A stretch of DNA of 64,000 nucleotides from a bacterium (GCA_021799595.1 JAJZAF010000002.1:30354-94353), one strand, 5' to 3'. Positions 24,929 to 32,834 are shown, numbered from the stretch's first letter. The notes: generated by a model not told the origin, from the sequence alone. Numbers and translations are program-made.

Positions 24929-25549
24929 ATGGCTCGTGATCGTCAATCGATAGTCAAAATGAGCCGTCGCGAAGGTTATGCCTTGCACCCGAAGGCCCAT
25001 AAAGCACTAGTGAGAAGGAATGCCCAACCTGGTCAAAGTTCTCAAGGGCGGATACGAGCTGGCAAAGCTAGTCAATATGCCTTACAGCTGCGAGAAAAGC
25101 AAAAGGTTAAGCGTCTCTATGGACTACTTGAGCGTCAGTTCTCTAACCTGATGAAAGAAGCTGGTCGTCAGCCAGGTCAATCCGGTCAGCTGCTTCTACA
25201 GATGCTAGAGCAGCGAGCGGATAATGCTGTGTATAGGGCTGGTTTCGCTCCCTCCAGACGGGCCGCGCGACAACTGGTGACCCATGGACATTTTTTGTTA
25301 AACGGTATTCGAGTTGACATTCCGTCTATTCGTTTGAAAATTGGAGATAGTCTTGTTGTTCGTCCACACAGCTTAAAAACGGATTATTTTAAGAAGCTTG
25401 ATGATGTTAGCCCTCTACCTACTGAAATACCTGCCTGGCTGAAAGTAGATCGTAAAAAGATGACTGTTTCTGTCACTAATGTCCCGTCACGAGAGGACGC
25501 TGAACCGGATATTAATGAGCAACTAATTGTCGAGTATTACTCACGCTAA
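24929..25549 (+). CDS. rpsD: 30S ribosomal protein S4, zinc-free
   Basis: 206 aa from the ATG at 24929 (MARDRQSIVKMSRREGYALH). An open reading upstream lies within rpsK. It has the S4 RNA-binding domain RADNAVYRAGFAPSRRAARQLVTHGHFLLNGIRVDIPS and the typical C-terminus. No Cys occurs at the N-terminal site that binds zinc in some bacteria. S4 initiates 30S assembly and in E. coli represses the alpha operon. Confidence 0.99.
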   Translation: MARDRQSIVKMSRREGYALHPKAHKALVRRNAQPGQSSQGRIRAGKASQYALQLREKQKVKRLYGLLERQFSNLMKEAGRQPGQSGQLLLQMLEQRADNAVYRAGFAPSRRAARQLVTHGHFLLNGIRVDIPSIRLKIGDSLVVRPHSLKTDYFKKLDDVSPLPTEIPAWLKVDRKKMTVSVTNVPSREDAEPDINEQLIVEYYSR

Positions 25550-25566
25550 GTAAAGGAGCAACAACT

Positions 25567-26523
25567 ATGACAAATACTATTTACACCCCAGGGCTGGTCA
25601 AAGTCGACAAGCACGGCGCAACCAGTGCTTCCTTCGTGGTAGAGCCCCTGCACAGCGGCTATGGCATGACTCTCGGTAATTCTCTACGCCGGGTACTGCT
25701 TTCGAGTATTGCTGGCGCAGCTATTACGGCTTTTAAGATTGAGGGAATTACTCACGAATTTACCAGCGTAAAGGGTGTTAAGGAAGATGTCGTTGATATC
25801 ATGCTGAACTTGAAAGGTATTCGTTTTCGGCTTTATGGTCAAGACAGTCAAACCTTGCGAATTGTAAAAACTGGCAAAGGAGAAGTAACAGCCAAGGATA
25901 TTCAGACTAACGCTGACGTGGAAGTTGTTAATCCAGACCACCTGATTGCCACTATTGATGACACTAAGACCAAGCTAGTAATGGATTTGGTGGTTGAAGT
26001 CGGTCGAGGATACAGAACTATTGAAGAGGGAGCTGCCAAGAAAGCTAGCGACATGATTGCTCTGGATGCTATCTTTAGCCCTGTGCAACGTGTTCGCTAC
26101 AAGGTTGAGAATACACGTGTTGGCCAGGCTACTGATTTGGACCGTCTACTGCTCACTATCGACACTGATGGTTCTATTACGCCACAAGATGCATTTGAAG
26201 AGGCAGCAGCCATACTAGTTAATCAATACACAGCTTTGGCAGGTAAGACCCGGCTGCCTGTCAAGGAAGTCGGAAGCGAAAGTTCTCAAGATGGCGACAT
26301 AGAATTTGGGGATGACATGATTGATAGTGAGACGACTGCGTTATCTACTTCAATTGAAGATCTGAATTTGAGTGCTAGGACCACAAATGCACTTATTAAT
26401 AACGATATTCATACCATCCGTGATTTGTTTGCTTTAAATGATGCTGAGCTGCGTGACTTGAAAGGCTTCGGCTCTAAAGCACTTGATGAAGTTAAGGAAA
26501 AACTAGCGGAGTTGGAGCTTTAA
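25567..26523 (+). CDS. rpoA: RNA polymerase alpha subunit
   Basis: 318 aa. The N-terminal dimerisation domain contains FVVEPLHSGYGMTLGNSLRRVLLSSIAGAAITAFKIEG and FTSVKGVKEDVVDIMLNLK. The C-terminal domain (from ~residue 255) has IEDLNLSARTTNALINNDIHTIRDLFALNDAELRDLKGFGSKALDEV, so the DNA- and activator-binding alpha-CTD is intact. AAGGAG lies upstream. Standard rpsD-rpoA-rplQ order. Confidence 0.99.
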   Translation: MTNTIYTPGLVKVDKHGATSASFVVEPLHSGYGMTLGNSLRRVLLSSIAGAAITAFKIEGITHEFTSVKGVKEDVVDIMLNLKGIRFRLYGQDSQTLRIVKTGKGEVTAKDIQTNADVEVVNPDHLIATIDDTKTKLVMDLVVEVGRGYRTIEEGAAKKASDMIALDAIFSPVQRVRYKVENTRVGQATDLDRLLLTIDTDGSITPQDAFEEAAAILVNQYTALAGKTRLPVKEVGSESSQDGDIEFGDDMIDSETTALSTSIEDLNLSARTTNALINNDIHTIRDLFALNDAELRDLKGFGSKALDEVKEKLAELEL

Positions 26524-26527
26524 TAAA

Positions 26528-27043
26528 ATGCATCGGCACGGATATCAGGGAAGAAAATTTCATCGAGAGCGAGATCAACGCGAGGCTCTCATCCAGGGTC
26601 TGGCTGAAGCGCTCATTACGCATGGCTCAATCGAGACGACACTTGCCAAAGCCAAAGAGACTGTACCATACGTCGAGAAACTCATCACTAAAGCCAAGAA
26701 GCAGGATCTCCATAATCGGCGTTTGATCATTGCAAGCTTACAAACAAAAGCCAGTGCCCATAAACTGATTGATGATATTGCCCCCAAGCTTACCAAGCGT
26801 AGTAGCGGACATCTGAGGATTGAAAGAACACGGTTACGACGGGGAGATAATACTCAAATGGCTCGTCTTAGTTTTGTCGATGATCTGACTGCTACTCCAA
26901 CAGCAGCTCCGTTTAAGAAAGAGACCAAGCCAGAAGAATCCCGAAAACAGCTGACTACTACTGCCGCTGGTGCTAAGAAATCGACATCGAAGCCAGCAAT
27001 TGCAACTCGGAGGAAGAAAACAAAGCAAGAGGCTGGCACATGA
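26528..27043 (+). CDS. rplQ: 50S ribosomal protein L17 with long tail
   Basis: 171 aa. L17 core (residues 1-~115): MHRHGYQGRKFHRERDQREALIQGLAEALI then GSIETTLAKAKETVPYVEKLITKAKK and RRLIIASLQTK. The last ~50 residues are a Thr/Lys/Ala-rich tail. It sits at the tunnel exit. It overlaps rplM by ATGA (27040-27043), so the alpha operon runs into rplM-rpsI. Confidence 0.98.
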   Translation: MHRHGYQGRKFHRERDQREALIQGLAEALITHGSIETTLAKAKETVPYVEKLITKAKKQDLHNRRLIIASLQTKASAHKLIDDIAPKLTKRSSGHLRIERTRLRRGDNTQMARLSFVDDLTATPTAAPFKKETKPEESRKQLTTTAAGAKKSTSKPAIATRRKKTKQEAGT

Positions 27044-27480
27044 AGACCTACAGCGCCAAAATCAGTGATGTAGCTCGAAAGTGGTATGTGCTTGACGCGA
27101 CTGAAGCACCACTTGGCCAGGTGGCTAGCAGGGTAGCCGGCTTACTTATGGGCAAAGGAAAGTCTCAGTTTACACACCACATTGACTGTGGGGATTATGT
27201 GGTGGTAATAAATGCCGAGCAACTTGTTGTAACTGGCAATAAGATAAATAAGAAAGTATATTACCGTCATTCAGGTTACCCGGGTGGCTTGAAAGCAAGA
27301 ACGCTTGCCGAATCTCAAGCCAAAGATCCGACGTTTGCTATTATGCATGCTGTACGAGGCATGTTGCCTGTTAATAAGTTGCGCGATGAACGCTTAAAAC
27401 GACTGAAGATTTATGCTGGATCAGAACATCCTCATGAACCACAAAAGCCCCAGAGAATTACTTTTAAGGATAAGGTATAA
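27040..27480 (+). CDS. rplM: 50S ribosomal protein L13
   Basis: 146 aa. Blocks seen: KWYVLDATEAPLGQVASRVAGLLMGKGKSQFTHHIDCGDYVVVINAEQLVVTGNK, YYRHSGYPGGLKARTL and MLPVNKLRDERLKRLKIYAGSEHPHEPQKP. An early 50S assembly protein. rpsI follows 4 nt later, as in nearly all bacteria. Confidence 0.99.
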   Translation: MKTYSAKISDVARKWYVLDATEAPLGQVASRVAGLLMGKGKSQFTHHIDCGDYVVVINAEQLVVTGNKINKKVYYRHSGYPGGLKARTLAESQAKDPTFAIMHAVRGMLPVNKLRDERLKRLKIYAGSEHPHEPQKPQRITFKDKV

Positions 27481-27484
27481 AAGG

Positions 27485-27883
27485 ATGGCAAAAAATTCAT
27501 ATTTCTATGGCCTAGGGAGACGGAAGAGTGCTACAGCCCGAGCACATTTAATCGGTGGCAAAGGGCAGATAATCATAAATGGTAAGCCTGCCGATATGTA
27601 TTTCTCCGATAGCAAGTACCTGTTGACTCGTCTCCAGCAACCGTATGTCGTACTCGATGTAGTTGATAAGTTTGATGTTAGCATCGTTGTTTCTGGTGGT
27701 GGTCACGATGGCCAAGCAGAAGCTATTCGTCTTGCTATCGCCAAAGCGCTTGTGGCTGTTAACGAAGATTATAAGAGTACACTCAAACGAGCTGATTTAC
27801 TGGGTCGTGACCCACGCGAGAAAGAACGTAAGAAGTTCGGTCTCAAAGGTGCTCGTAAGAAGCAGCAGTTTACCAAGCGATAG
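27485..27883 (+). CDS. rpsI: 30S ribosomal protein S9
   Basis: 132 aa from the ATG at 27485 (MAKNSYFYGLGRRKSATARAHL), preceded by AAAAGG. It has SGGGHDGQAEAIRLAIAKALV and ends with the P-site tail KERKKFGLKGARKKQQFTKR, whose final Arg contacts the anticodon region of P-site tRNA. Last gene of the ~16 kb ribosomal run that begins at rplC. Confidence 0.99.
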   Translation: MAKNSYFYGLGRRKSATARAHLIGGKGQIIINGKPADMYFSDSKYLLTRLQQPYVVLDVVDKFDVSIVVSGGGHDGQAEAIRLAIAKALVAVNEDYKSTLKRADLLGRDPREKERKKFGLKGARKKQQFTKR

Positions 27884-27901
27884 CATAAGTTTTTATTATC
27901 G

Positions 27902-27931
27902 TTGACAAATGCAAAGCTCTTGCCTTAAACT
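27902..27931 (+). promoter_or_regulatory. Promoter of the DAHP synthase leader
   Basis: TTGACA (27902-27907), an 18 bp spacer and TAAACT (27926-27931). Predicted start is about 27937, only ~11 nt before the leader-peptide ATG. Confidence 0.5.
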
Positions 27932-27947
27932 TATTTTCGTGATAAAA

Positions 27948-27986
27948 ATGCTGACCTACCCGTTTTGGTTTACGAACTCCTGTTAG
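27948..27986 (+). CDS. Aromatic leader peptide MLTYPFWFTNSC
   Basis: Twelve codons and a TAG between the promoter and a DAHP synthase homologue. Codons 4-8 are Tyr-Pro-Phe-Trp-Phe, so four of five consecutive residues around the middle are aromatic or follow one. An in-frame GTG at 27939 would add three residues and would start almost at the 5' end of the RNA. There is no Shine-Dalgarno. Leader peptides rich in the amino acid made by the downstream pathway (TrpL, PheL) are the sensing element of classical ribosome-mediated attenuation. The surrounding RNA segments fit that mechanism. That it is translated is inference. Confidence 0.7.
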   Translation: MLTYPFWFTNSC

Positions 27987-28061
27987 GGTGGCGCGTTTAT
28001 TGTCTACATAAAATAACGAAACAATGAAGAGAAAACAAACCGCCGTCAGGCGGTTCTTAAT
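27956..28061 (+). promoter_or_regulatory. Candidate ribosome-mediated transcription attenuator (aromatic type)
   Basis: Four segments can pair alternately. Segment 1 (27956-27961, CTACCC, inside the leader codons) pairs with the start of segment 2 (27986-27991, GGGTGG). Segment 2 (27990-27998, GGCGcGTTT, immediately after the leader stop) pairs with segment 3 (28037-28044, AAACCGCC): eight pairs with one bulge, extendable by three. Segment 3 (28038-28044, AACCGCC) pairs with segment 4 (28049-28055, GGCGGTT) over a GTCA loop, followed by CTTAATT. Stalling at Tyr/Phe/Trp codons would mask segment 1 and free 2 to pair with 3. Completing translation would mask 2 and allow the 3:4 terminator-like hairpin. 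The U-tract is imperfect. Confidence 0.65.
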
Positions 28062-28088
28062 TATAAGGGAGTGGTGTTCAAAGAGACA

Positions 28089-29309
28089 ATGAGTGAAACA
28101 GTACTACTATCACATGAAGATCGGTTAGATCGCGCTAGATCGATAGCTGACGATTTGCCGCAGTCTGCTTATTCGGTTCATTATCAACCGACATATGAAG
28201 ATCAGACGGCTCTTTTACAAGCTATGGCTAATAATATGTCTATCGGAGGCATTACGACCTCAGCGCAAGCATGGGCATTTAGAAAAAGCTTAGAATCCGT
28301 TAGTGATCAAGATGATCCTACAATTCTGATTCTCAGTGGCAGCTGCCGCGAGCCAATTGTACCAGACGAGCAAGTAGAAAATTTGGCTTCTAACGCTGTA
28401 AAAGAGATAAATATTGTTGCTAGTTCCAGAGTCCGTTACTACATATATGCACAACGTAACCGAGGCCAAAACATAAAGCCTCGTTCTAGTTCAGAAGATG
28501 TCGACGAAGCTGGCAATATCGTGCCCCCGTATATGGGGGATAGTGTCAACAGTAAGGACTTGGCTGACCGACAACCTGATCCTAAAAAAATGGAGAGGGC
28601 CGCAGTTCAAGCCCATAAACTTGAGGAAGCAATGACGAGGCGAATAGGCTTTCATGTTCCTTCGGCACATGAAGCACTTCATCTTGCTTATGAACTGCCG
28701 TTTGTAGTGTCTGACCCTCTCCACAGCGGTGAGATTTCTTTATCCGCTGATGCCTTATGGGCGGGTCGTAGAACTAATCGGCTAGAGAATAACCCCATTT
28801 TAGACTTACTCAGTCGGCTTAATAACACTGTAGGCGTAAAGATTGCTGCAAATAGTACTGAAGAGCACATAGCTGGTCTTGTTGAACGCCTGGATCCAGA
28901 CCACCTTCCGGGGAAATTGATATATATGCTTCGGTTGAGTCTTAGTGAAGCCGATCAATATCCAAGCATATTGAAAGCCATCAAAGAACACGCACCGGGG
29001 TCCATTGTTATGTTTGACATACATGGCATGACTGAAAAACGGGTGGAAGAAAAAAAGATTGTTAAACTTCGTTCTGTTCCGCGAGTGCTTGAGAATATGG
29101 GCCTGATGGCACTAGCTTGCAAAGAAGCAGGTGTCAAATTCGGAGGTATTCATCTAGAGACAACTGTAGATCCATATCGATTAGAATGTACCGATGAGTT
29201 TCATACCCATCCTCTTCATGAAGGTGACCTGGATCCGTGTACAAATCCGTTGCAAACAGTGCGAATATTAAATGGTTTGGCAGATATTGTGGAAGAAAAG
29301 TATATGTGA
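28089..29309 (+). CDS. Class II DAHP synthase homologue
   Basis: 406 aa from the ATG at 28089; GTG starts at 28071 and 28074 follow AAGGGA more closely and cannot be excluded. Class II (plant/Mycobacterium type) 3-deoxy-7-phosphoheptulonate synthase condenses PEP and erythrose-4-phosphate, the first shikimate step. Matching blocks: SGSCREP (family GDCAE, metal Cys), RGQNIKPRSSS (family GQYAKPRS), GDSVNS, PSAHEALHLAYE, SADALWAGRRT (family SAHxLWIGERT), VGVKIA (catalytic-region Lys), LDPDHLPGKL, FDIHGMT (metal His), GGIHLE (metal Glu) and LDPCTN (metal Asp). The metal ligands and the KPRS pair are kept; Glu of GERT is Arg here. No other shikimate gene is in the window. Confidence 0.82.
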   Translation: MSETVLLSHEDRLDRARSIADDLPQSAYSVHYQPTYEDQTALLQAMANNMSIGGITTSAQAWAFRKSLESVSDQDDPTILILSGSCREPIVPDEQVENLASNAVKEINIVASSRVRYYIYAQRNRGQNIKPRSSSEDVDEAGNIVPPYMGDSVNSKDLADRQPDPKKMERAAVQAHKLEEAMTRRIGFHVPSAHEALHLAYELPFVVSDPLHSGEISLSADALWAGRRTNRLENNPILDLLSRLNNTVGVKIAANSTEEHIAGLVERLDPDHLPGKLIYMLRLSLSEADQYPSILKAIKEHAPGSIVMFDIHGMTEKRVEEKKIVKLRSVPRVLENMGLMALACKEAGVKFGGIHLETTVDPYRLECTDEFHTHPLHEGDLDPCTNPLQTVRILNGLADIVEEKYM

Positions 29310-29360
29310 TTGGAAGTAGGCTAGTCTCTATTCAAGAATCTTAAAAATGAAAGCGTAAGA

Positions 29361-29366
29361 TATAAT
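29361..29366 (+). promoter_or_regulatory. -10 element of a possible trpS promoter
   Basis: A perfect TATAAT lies 13 nt before the trpS ATG. No good -35 is visible. It would give a leader of ~7 nt without ribosome site, so trpS may be transcribed apart from the DAHP synthase gene, or both ways. Confidence 0.4.
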
Positions 29367-29379
29367 AGGACTGATCAAC

Positions 29380-30414
29380 ATGAATAAACCAGTTATCTTA
29401 ACGGGCCTGCGGGCCAACAATGACCTACACCTTGGTAATTACTTAGGAGCACTCTTGCCTTTGATTGATCTAGCCAAGAGCCTGGCTGGCGAGTATCAGA
29501 TTAACCTATTTGTGCCGGACTTGCATAGTTTTACTACTCCGATTGATCACGCCAGTTTGCAAGAGACAGTGATGAACAATGTCAAGTTATTTGTGGCAGC
29601 AGGCTTACCTATAGATAATCCGGATGTACATATTTACCGCCAAAGTTATATACCGGCTCATAGCGAGCTTACTTGGATTCTTGATTGTTTTACTGGCATG
29701 GGTGAGATGCGGCGCATGACACAGTTTAAAGAGAAGTCAGCTATGCTTCAGGCCGATCGTGTCAGTGTCGGCTTATTTCATTATCCTGTACTCATGGCGG
29801 CAGATATATTACTGTATGACGCTTCTTATGTTCCGGTTGGAGACGATCAGACGCAGCATTTGGAATTTGTCAGGGTCATAGCCGAACGACTTAATAAACG
29901 TTTTAAACAAGAACTGTTTACTGTTCCGAAGCCTGTTAAAGAACAACATACTTTTTTTGGCAACGACCAAGGATTGCGCATAAAGGATCTTGTCGATCCA
30001 ACCAAAAAAATGAGTAAATCCTCAACGAACTATAAGGGGACAATATTTTTAACAGATAACCCAGACACAGCTCGAGGAAAAATTATGTCAGCGACCACAG
30101 ATAGTTATGGACGAATTAGCTACAACCCGGAAAAACAGCCAGGAGTTACTAATCTTCTTGATCTTCTGGCACTCTTGAGCGCACAACCTATTGAGGAAAT
30201 TAAGAAGAAATATGAAGGTCAGATAGAGTATGGACCGCTGAAGGTTACACTCGGTGATATTGTCAGTAAGTTCCTGGTTGACTTTCAAAGAGCAAGTATC
30301 AGCGTTGACACGAACACCTTGTTGACGAAACTGGAAGAATCTGAAAGGCTGATGAATGTACAAGCCAACACCAAACTTCATCTCGTTCAGCAGGTTGTGG
30401 GATTGAGAGGCTGA
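29380..30414 (+). CDS. trpS: Tryptophanyl-tRNA synthetase
   Basis: 344 aa class I synthetase. The HIGH-type motif reads HLGN (17-20) and the KMSKS motif is intact (210-214, DPTKKMSKSS). GLRANNDLHLGNYLGAL, MADILLYDASYVPVGDDQTQHLEFVR-type and TRGKIMSATTDS-like (ARGKIMSATTDS) blocks are TrpRS-specific. It charges tRNA-Trp, and a CCA-anticodon tRNA-Trp lies at 42727-42798. It follows the DAHP synthase gene by 70 nt, and its TGA is immediately followed by the GTG of the pseudouridine synthase gene. Confidence 0.97.
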   Translation: MNKPVILTGLRANNDLHLGNYLGALLPLIDLAKSLAGEYQINLFVPDLHSFTTPIDHASLQETVMNNVKLFVAAGLPIDNPDVHIYRQSYIPAHSELTWILDCFTGMGEMRRMTQFKEKSAMLQADRVSVGLFHYPVLMAADILLYDASYVPVGDDQTQHLEFVRVIAERLNKRFKQELFTVPKPVKEQHTFFGNDQGLRIKDLVDPTKKMSKSSTNYKGTIFLTDNPDTARGKIMSATTDSYGRISYNPEKQPGVTNLLDLLALLSAQPIEEIKKKYEGQIEYGPLKVTLGDIVSKFLVDFQRASISVDTNTLLTKLEESERLMNVQANTKLHLVQQVVGLRG

Positions 30415-31263
30415 GTGGAAGAAAAGAAGACTTTCAATCAGCGGCTTGACCGCTATGTGTTAACGCAATTACCGAATCACAGTCGAGCCTTTGCTTCGAA
30501 GCTGATCGATCTTGGTAGAGTGAACGTCAATGATCAAGTGCAAACGAAAGCCGGTTATAGAGTGCGAACAGGCGATAAGGTAGTTATTAACTATAACCAC
30601 GATCAAGAGCTAGCAATTCCAGAGATTGACATACCTATTCTCTATGAAGATAAAGACTGCGTGGTTATTAATAAGCCAGCCGGATTGCTCACTCATAGTA
30701 AAGGAGTCTTCAACTCTGAACCCACTGTTGAGAGCTGGTTGCGTCCGCGCCTTAAAGACATAAGTGGTGAACGGGCTGGTATTGTACACCGTCTTGATCG
30801 GGCGACTAGCGGTGTCATGATCTGTGCTAAAAAGATAAAGGCTCAGCAATGGCTACAAAAACAGTTTGCCAATCGAAAGGTAAAAAAGGACTATGTTGCA
30901 GTTGTAGCAGGCCATATGAATTCACCAGAGGCATTAATTGATATGCCAATTGAACGCCACCCTCGTCATCCGCAAACCTTTCGGGTTGGCGCTAACGGAA
31001 AGCTAGCCCAGACCGCTTTCAAAGTATTGAAAACTAATGTAGACCGAAGTCTTATTGAGCTGCAGCCTGCCACAGGGAGAACGCATCAATTACGGGTACA
31101 CTTGGCACATCTCCATCACCCCATTGTTGGCGATACACTCTATCGAGGCCCAAAAGCAAGGCGACTGTTTTTACATGCTCATAAACTAGAGATTACACTC
31201 GCCAGTCGAGAAAGAAAGATATTTACGGCGCCTGTTCCAAAAGAGTTTATACTGGAAATGTGA
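30415..31263 (+). CDS. RluA-family 23S rRNA pseudouridine synthase
   Basis: 282 aa from GTG at 30415, directly abutting the trpS stop. An S4 RNA-binding domain (residues ~10-62: RLDRYVLTQLPNHSRAFASKLIDLGRVNVN) precedes the catalytic domain, which has INKPAGLLTHS, the active-site motif HRLDRATSG (H125, Asp128 catalytic) and the ATGRTHQLRVHLAHLHHPIVGD block. This architecture is that of RluC/RluD. Which uridines it modifies cannot be read. It overlaps the next gene by GTGA (31260-31263). Confidence 0.93.
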   Translation: MEEKKTFNQRLDRYVLTQLPNHSRAFASKLIDLGRVNVNDQVQTKAGYRVRTGDKVVINYNHDQELAIPEIDIPILYEDKDCVVINKPAGLLTHSKGVFNSEPTVESWLRPRLKDISGERAGIVHRLDRATSGVMICAKKIKAQQWLQKQFANRKVKKDYVAVVAGHMNSPEALIDMPIERHPRHPQTFRVGANGKLAQTAFKVLKTNVDRSLIELQPATGRTHQLRVHLAHLHHPIVGDTLYRGPKARRLFLHAHKLEITLASRERKIFTAPVPKEFILEM

Positions 31264-32105
31264 AGAGAAGATTAGTGTTGCATCCTGATACACGGGCGCA
31301 GATGGATGATTTCGCCGACCAACCTGGTCATGCCCTTATTCTAGTTGGCCCGAGTGGCAGCGGCAAACTGGCTTTAGCTCAGACTATTGCCGAAGAGTGC
31401 CTGGTTATCAGTTCGGTTGAGTCGTACCCATACGCGCTACACATAAAGCCCAATGGAGGCTCAATTAGAATTGATGCCATCCGGCAGATTGAACAGTTTG
31501 TACATCTCAAAGTGCCGAGGGAAACACCTCTCAGGCGGATTGTTATTATTGAGGCGGCGCATCTGCTTGGCTTAGAGGCTCAGAATGCATTACTCAAGAA
31601 TTTAGAAGAGCCACCGCTTGATACACTCCTTATATTGACCGTCGACCGTTTGTATAGCCTTTTGCCGACTATTCGCTCGCGGGCGCAGATAATTCGGGTG
31701 GGAACGCCATTAAAAGAGGAAGTAGCTGCTTATTTTGAAAATGTCGAACCGGATATTTTTACTCGTGCCTATGCTATGAGCGGGGGCCAGGTAGGTTTAT
31801 TGAAAGCGCTGCTGGCTGATAGTGATCATCCATTAAAGACAGCGGCTCAGTATGCCAGACGTTTGCTTACAATGAGCCTATACGAGCGACTTTGCCTGGT
31901 GGATGAGATTGCGCGACAGGATCAACTAGGAGTGGGCATCAGCGCTATGTTGATGCAGATGGCTCACTTAAGTCTCAAGACCGCTGAGGGCCAAGTCAGT
32001 CGTCGTTGGCAATCTATTCTATCATCAGCTTATGAAGCGCAAGAAGATTTGAAGCGAAACGGACAGACAAAGCTTGTTTTAACCAATCTGATGTTTCAGC
32101 TGTGA
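31260..32105 (+). CDS. holB: DNA polymerase III delta'-like clamp-loader subunit
   Basis: 281 aa from GTG at 31260. AAA+ protein: Walker A GPSGSGK (30-36), IRIDAIRQIEQFVHLK, the Walker B/sensor block IVIIEAAHLLGLEAQNALLKNLEEPP and TIRSRAQIIRV, where the clamp-loader SRC motif is SRA. The zinc module that follows Walker A in most delta' and DnaX proteins is missing (no Cys cluster). With DnaX (58753-60162) it would load the sliding clamp. It is the third gene in the trpS-rluA-holB run and overlaps rluA by GTGA. Confidence 0.88.
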   Translation: MKRRLVLHPDTRAQMDDFADQPGHALILVGPSGSGKLALAQTIAEECLVISSVESYPYALHIKPNGGSIRIDAIRQIEQFVHLKVPRETPLRRIVIIEAAHLLGLEAQNALLKNLEEPPLDTLLILTVDRLYSLLPTIRSRAQIIRVGTPLKEEVAAYFENVEPDIFTRAYAMSGGQVGLLKALLADSDHPLKTAAQYARRLLTMSLYERLCLVDEIARQDQLGVGISAMLMQMAHLSLKTAEGQVSRRWQSILSSAYEAQEDLKRNGQTKLVLTNLMFQL

Positions 32106-32145
32106 GTGTTTAAAAGGCTTCATCATGCTACAATAAGGAAACATA

Positions 32146-32802
32146 ATGTACGGCTTATTAATAGTGGCTGGTTTCGGGTTGCTTGCATTTTACAATGTGC
32201 AAATTCGAGATGATGAGTTTGCTAATATGTCTCGTCGAGTAGGTGATAGATTGGGTAAATTGTGGGACATTGCTCATCAAGGTATGCGAGAAAACCGGTT
32301 TTTACGGGCTGAAAAGGCGCTCCTGACTATTTTGAAGATTGATGATAAAAACGCTGCCGCTTACAACCGACTCGGTATTTTGTACGCTAAGCAAAAAGAA
32401 TATAGGGATGCGATTGACTGTTTTGAGATTGCCTCGTCAATTGAGCCATCACCGTCAAGTTTGCATAACCTCGGTCTCATCTATTATGAAACAGAAAATT
32501 ACGAGAAGGCAGCAGTAGCCTTTGAGCAGGCCCTCAAGCTGGAAGATAACCTTGCGACCCGGCATGTAGCCTATGCCAAAGTAGAAGAAAAACTGGGAAA
32601 TGAAAAACTGATGCTTCAGGAGCTTGAGAAAGCTGCTGAGCTGGAACCGACAAAGGAAACTTTTACCCTTCTCTATCGGGCCTATCACGATCGTGGCATG
32701 AGTGAGCAAGCTGATTTAATTGCCAATAAATTGAAGCGTCTACGACGTTCACCGCGTGACCGAGCTCGACGTATTTTACGACCTAAGCGAGTTATCGCTT
32801 AA
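32146..32802 (+). CDS. Membrane-anchored TPR protein
   Basis: 218 aa. One N-terminal membrane segment (MYGLLIVAGFGLLAFYNVQI), then at least three tetratricopeptide repeats: AEKALLTILKIDDKNAAAYNRLGILYAKQKEYRDAIDCFEIASSIEP, SLHNLGLIYYETENYEKAAVAFEQALKLE and LMLQELEKAAELEP. The last 20 residues are strongly basic (RLRRSPRDRARRILRPKR). It is a scaffold of unknown partner at the inner membrane. Promoter: extended -10 TGcTACAAT (32126-32134) 11 nt before the ATG, no ribosome site. Confidence 0.85.
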   Translation: MYGLLIVAGFGLLAFYNVQIRDDEFANMSRRVGDRLGKLWDIAHQGMRENRFLRAEKALLTILKIDDKNAAAYNRLGILYAKQKEYRDAIDCFEIASSIEPSPSSLHNLGLIYYETENYEKAAVAFEQALKLEDNLATRHVAYAKVEEKLGNEKLMLQELEKAAELEPTKETFTLLYRAYHDRGMSEQADLIANKLKRLRRSPRDRARRILRPKRVIA

Positions 32803-32810
32803 GTTCTGGT

Positions 32811-32834
32811 CTAGATGTGTCACTAGATGTGTCA
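32811..32834. repeat. Tandem 12-bp direct repeat
   Basis: CTAGATGTGTCA occurs twice without spacer (32811-32822 and 32823-32834) in the spacer between the TPR gene and the convergent cupin-like gene. Likely a small duplication. Confidence 0.8.

Noticed and set aside
28038..28055. The 7-bp hairpin as an ordinary terminator for rpsI
   Set aside because: It lies 155 nt after rpsI and downstream of a promoter and leader peptide; the attenuator reading explains its place better, though a dual role is possible.
29380..30414. UGA recoded as an amino acid, as in some CPR groups
   Set aside because: trpS, the CDP-alcohol transferase and rplN end in TGA at natural family ends, and the tRNA-Trp anticodon is CCA.
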